From positions 49,685 to 90,837 of the forward strand of contig DAVY01000013.1 in assembly GCA_002505775.1 (NCBI GenBank): a stretch of 41,153 nt of DNA. Reading direction: 5' to 3'. The number at the start of each line of letters is the position of its first letter. Within the stretch, counting starts at the first letter, position 1. The stretch is from Euryarchaeota archaeon UBA130. Its GTDB lineage: Archaea; Thermoplasmatota; Poseidoniia; Poseidoniales; Thalassarchaeaceae. The notes beneath the pieces are model-generated. The model searched no databases. It was not told the origin of the DNA and saw only the letters and a program-made list of their open reading frames with translations. The translations under genes were made by a program, and so were the position numbers. Shown piece after piece: positions 39,900 to 41,153 of the stretch.

Positions 39900-41153
39900 C
39901 TAAGCATCAGGGATAAAAATTGCGACCGCCCAGACCATCGCGGATATCACGCTGGCAAATATCAGTGACATGAGAGGGCTGGATGTAGAAAATTCCCAAG
40001 TCATCCCATTATCTAGAATCATTGAGAGGGCATCCACTACCTGAATAAACGGCCAAACTAGAACAACCAGAAGAAGGGAGGCCGCGGCCGCACTTGACCT
40101 CCTCAAATCAGAAACCAACATGTGAAGTGCAGTTGAGGCGCAAGAAATATCGATTATCACCAGCGAAGGAAGCCATAGCCAATAAATCGCATTTTGATCA
40201 ACAACCCCTGTGATGAGTCCTTCCAGAACAAACCATGATAGATATGTTAGGGGAATTGGAAGGATTATTGAGGATGCCAAAATAGAGGTCGCTGGACGAA
40301 ACTGCGGACCGCAAATAGCCGACCACCATTTTCCGCAATCCTCCTCGTTTAGCCTACGAATCATGGCTGGAGAGACAATCGCAGAAATGAATGCTGGCGC
40401 TAGGATTAGGGCGGAAAATAAGTCAAATTCTGAATCTGAGATATTGGTCCTTCCGACGATTGAATATGTTAGCAGTAGTGATAAAATTGCAGGAGTCGCT
40501 TTACCGATTGTATCTACTGGATTCCTGCGCTCGATAGAAACTCCCCATGAGAAAAACGATCTGATACTATCGCTTGATGTAACGACGGACAATTTTCTCT
40601 CATTGAATCCGCTAATTTCAATTTGGTTCTTCGTTTCAGAGATTCTCCCCCCATCTACCTTCAGGATTCTTGTTGAGCAAGAAATGACATCCTCATCGTG
40701 TGATGCCATGACTACTGCGTTTCCATTCGCGGAAAGCTCCTCTATCCAGCTCTTGAGCAGACTTTTGGAAAATAAGTCTAGGCCTTCGGAAGGCTCGTCG
40801 AGGAAGATAATTCTGGGAGTTTCACAAAAAAGCGCTGGAGCCATTCCCGAGAGGACGGAGAGTCTCCTTCTCAGTCCTGCAGAAAGTTGCGAAACTCTAT
40901 CTTCACTCCTGTGGGAAAGCCCCCATTCATCCAAGGATGACATGATTTCGCTTTGACTGAGATTGAGTCCTGTGACTTTCAATGCGGTCTCAAGTCTCTC
41001 TTTGACCTTCTCCTCTCCACATATTCCATCCGACTGAAGTGTCAAACCAAAAGGAAATGGCCTCCTCCTAGCACCTAGATGGTCTCTTACTATTACAGAG
41101 TTGCCATCTCCGGAAAGCCATTTAATTTGGCCTGAATTGATAGGAAGAATTCC
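39900..41153 (-). CDS. CcmA-CcmB fusion: haem-exporter ATPase joined to its permease (5' end beyond window)
   Basis: The frame is open to the last base of the window, giving about 417 visible residues; Walker A lies outside. Visible ATPase parts are the post-Walker A loop (GILPINSGQIKW), signature QLSAGLRRRLSVLSG, Walker B RIIFLDEPSEGLD and switch histidine MASHDED. After a linker, about six hydrophobic segments resembling CcmB run to the end (GKATPAILSLLLTYSIV through VISAMVWAVAIFIP). In bacteria CcmA and CcmB are separate genes. Neighbouring ccmC and ccmD support the assignment. The 5' end is truncated by the window edge, not by mutation. Confidence 0.82.
   Translation of the reverse strand, partial: GILPINSGQIKWLSGDGNSVIVRDHLGARRRPFPFGLTLQSDGICGEEKVKERLETALKVTGLNLSQSEIMSSLDEWGLSHRSEDRVSQLSAGLRRRLSVLSGMAPALFCETPRIIFLDEPSEGLDLFSKSLLKSWIEELSANGNAVVMASHDEDVISCSTRILKVDGGRISETKNQIEISGFNERKLSVVTSSDSIRSFFSWGVSIERRNPVDTIGKATPAILSLLLTYSIVGRTNISDSEFDLFSALILAPAFISAIVSPAMIRRLNEEDCGKWWSAICGPQFRPATSILASSIILPIPLTYLSWFVLEGLITGVVDQNAIYWLWLPSLVIIDISCASTALHMLVSDLRRSSAAAASLLLVVLVWPFIQVVDALSMILDNGMTWEFSTSSPLMSLIFASVISAMVWAVAIFIPDA

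Noticed and set aside
40210..40956. Long plus-strand open frame of 248 codons
   Set aside because: It lies antisense to the ccmAB fusion, and its translation matches no family pattern; it is a shadow of the coding strand.
1..41153. tRNA, rRNA, insertion sequence or integrase genes
   Set aside because: I saw no cloverleaf-like segment, rRNA core sequence, transposase motif or terminal repeats in reading both strands, though short tRNAs cannot be fully excluded without a covariance search.

Overview
The window looks like a large-insert clone or contig piece from an uncultured planktonic archaeon of the Thermoplasmatota, most likely Marine Group II (Poseidoniales) or its relative Marine Group III. 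Archaeal markers are ribosomal protein L40e, UPF0147, membrane LonB protease, archaeal TrmI, archaeal/eukaryal-type AspRS, exosome Csl4, a METTL5-like methylase, NMD3 and the fused PGI/PMI. They sit among many genes of bacterial flavour (PstAB-PhoU, Ccm proteins, RmuC, FabH, luciferase-like monooxygenase). The lineage call is inference; no rRNA gene is present. Genes are packed tightly on both strands, no gene-free stretch exceeds 300 bases, and both ends cut through a gene (pstA on the left, a ccmA-ccmB fusion on the right).

Layout. 1-2117 (+): end of a phosphate-transport operon, pstA-pstB-phoU, with arginine codon use unlike the next gene. 2143-2192: a short relic of a PutP-like symporter gene. 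2181-8625 (-): purA, a small Cys4 protein, a two-helix membrane protein, delta-1-pyrroline-5-carboxylate dehydrogenase, a sodium:solute symporter and a PAP2 phosphatase, probably one or two transcription units. 8736-8891 (+): L40e. 8894-15385 (-): UPF0147, isoaspartyl peptidase/asparaginase, LonB and a large membrane-anchored surface protein with a thioredoxin-like domain. 15487-17744 (+): trmI-aspS.

17757-24905 (+) is the most unusual part: flavin reductase-like protein, formyltransferase, an SDR without the normal YxxxK motif, luciferase-like monooxygenase, Rhizobium-etli-type asparaginase, an ALDH8A1-like (2-aminomuconate semialdehyde dehydrogenase-like) dehydrogenase and a KAS III (FabH) enzyme. 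The central five genes are nearly contiguous or overlapping. I read it as an accessory catabolic or biosynthetic operon, perhaps tied to kynurenine/aminoaromatic compounds, whose chemistry I cannot assign from sequence alone.

24896-35132 (-): asd, a METTL5-like methylase, a Csl4-zinc ribbon-RRM fusion, a radical SAM/HhH protein, and a 1744-residue surface protein with RCC1, GCC2/GCC3-like and thrombospondin-3-like repeats. 35212-36842 (+): RmuC coupled to an M23 peptidase. 36836-41153 (-): a cytochrome c maturation set (ccmAB fusion, ccmC, ccmD) followed by NMD3 and PGI/PMI. Genes appear to start either with a Shine-Dalgarno sequence (putP, ccmD, NMD3) or, possibly, leaderless about 27 bases after a TATA-like element (trmI, formyltransferase, rmuC). 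I saw no tRNA, rRNA, CRISPR array, transposase or integrase.
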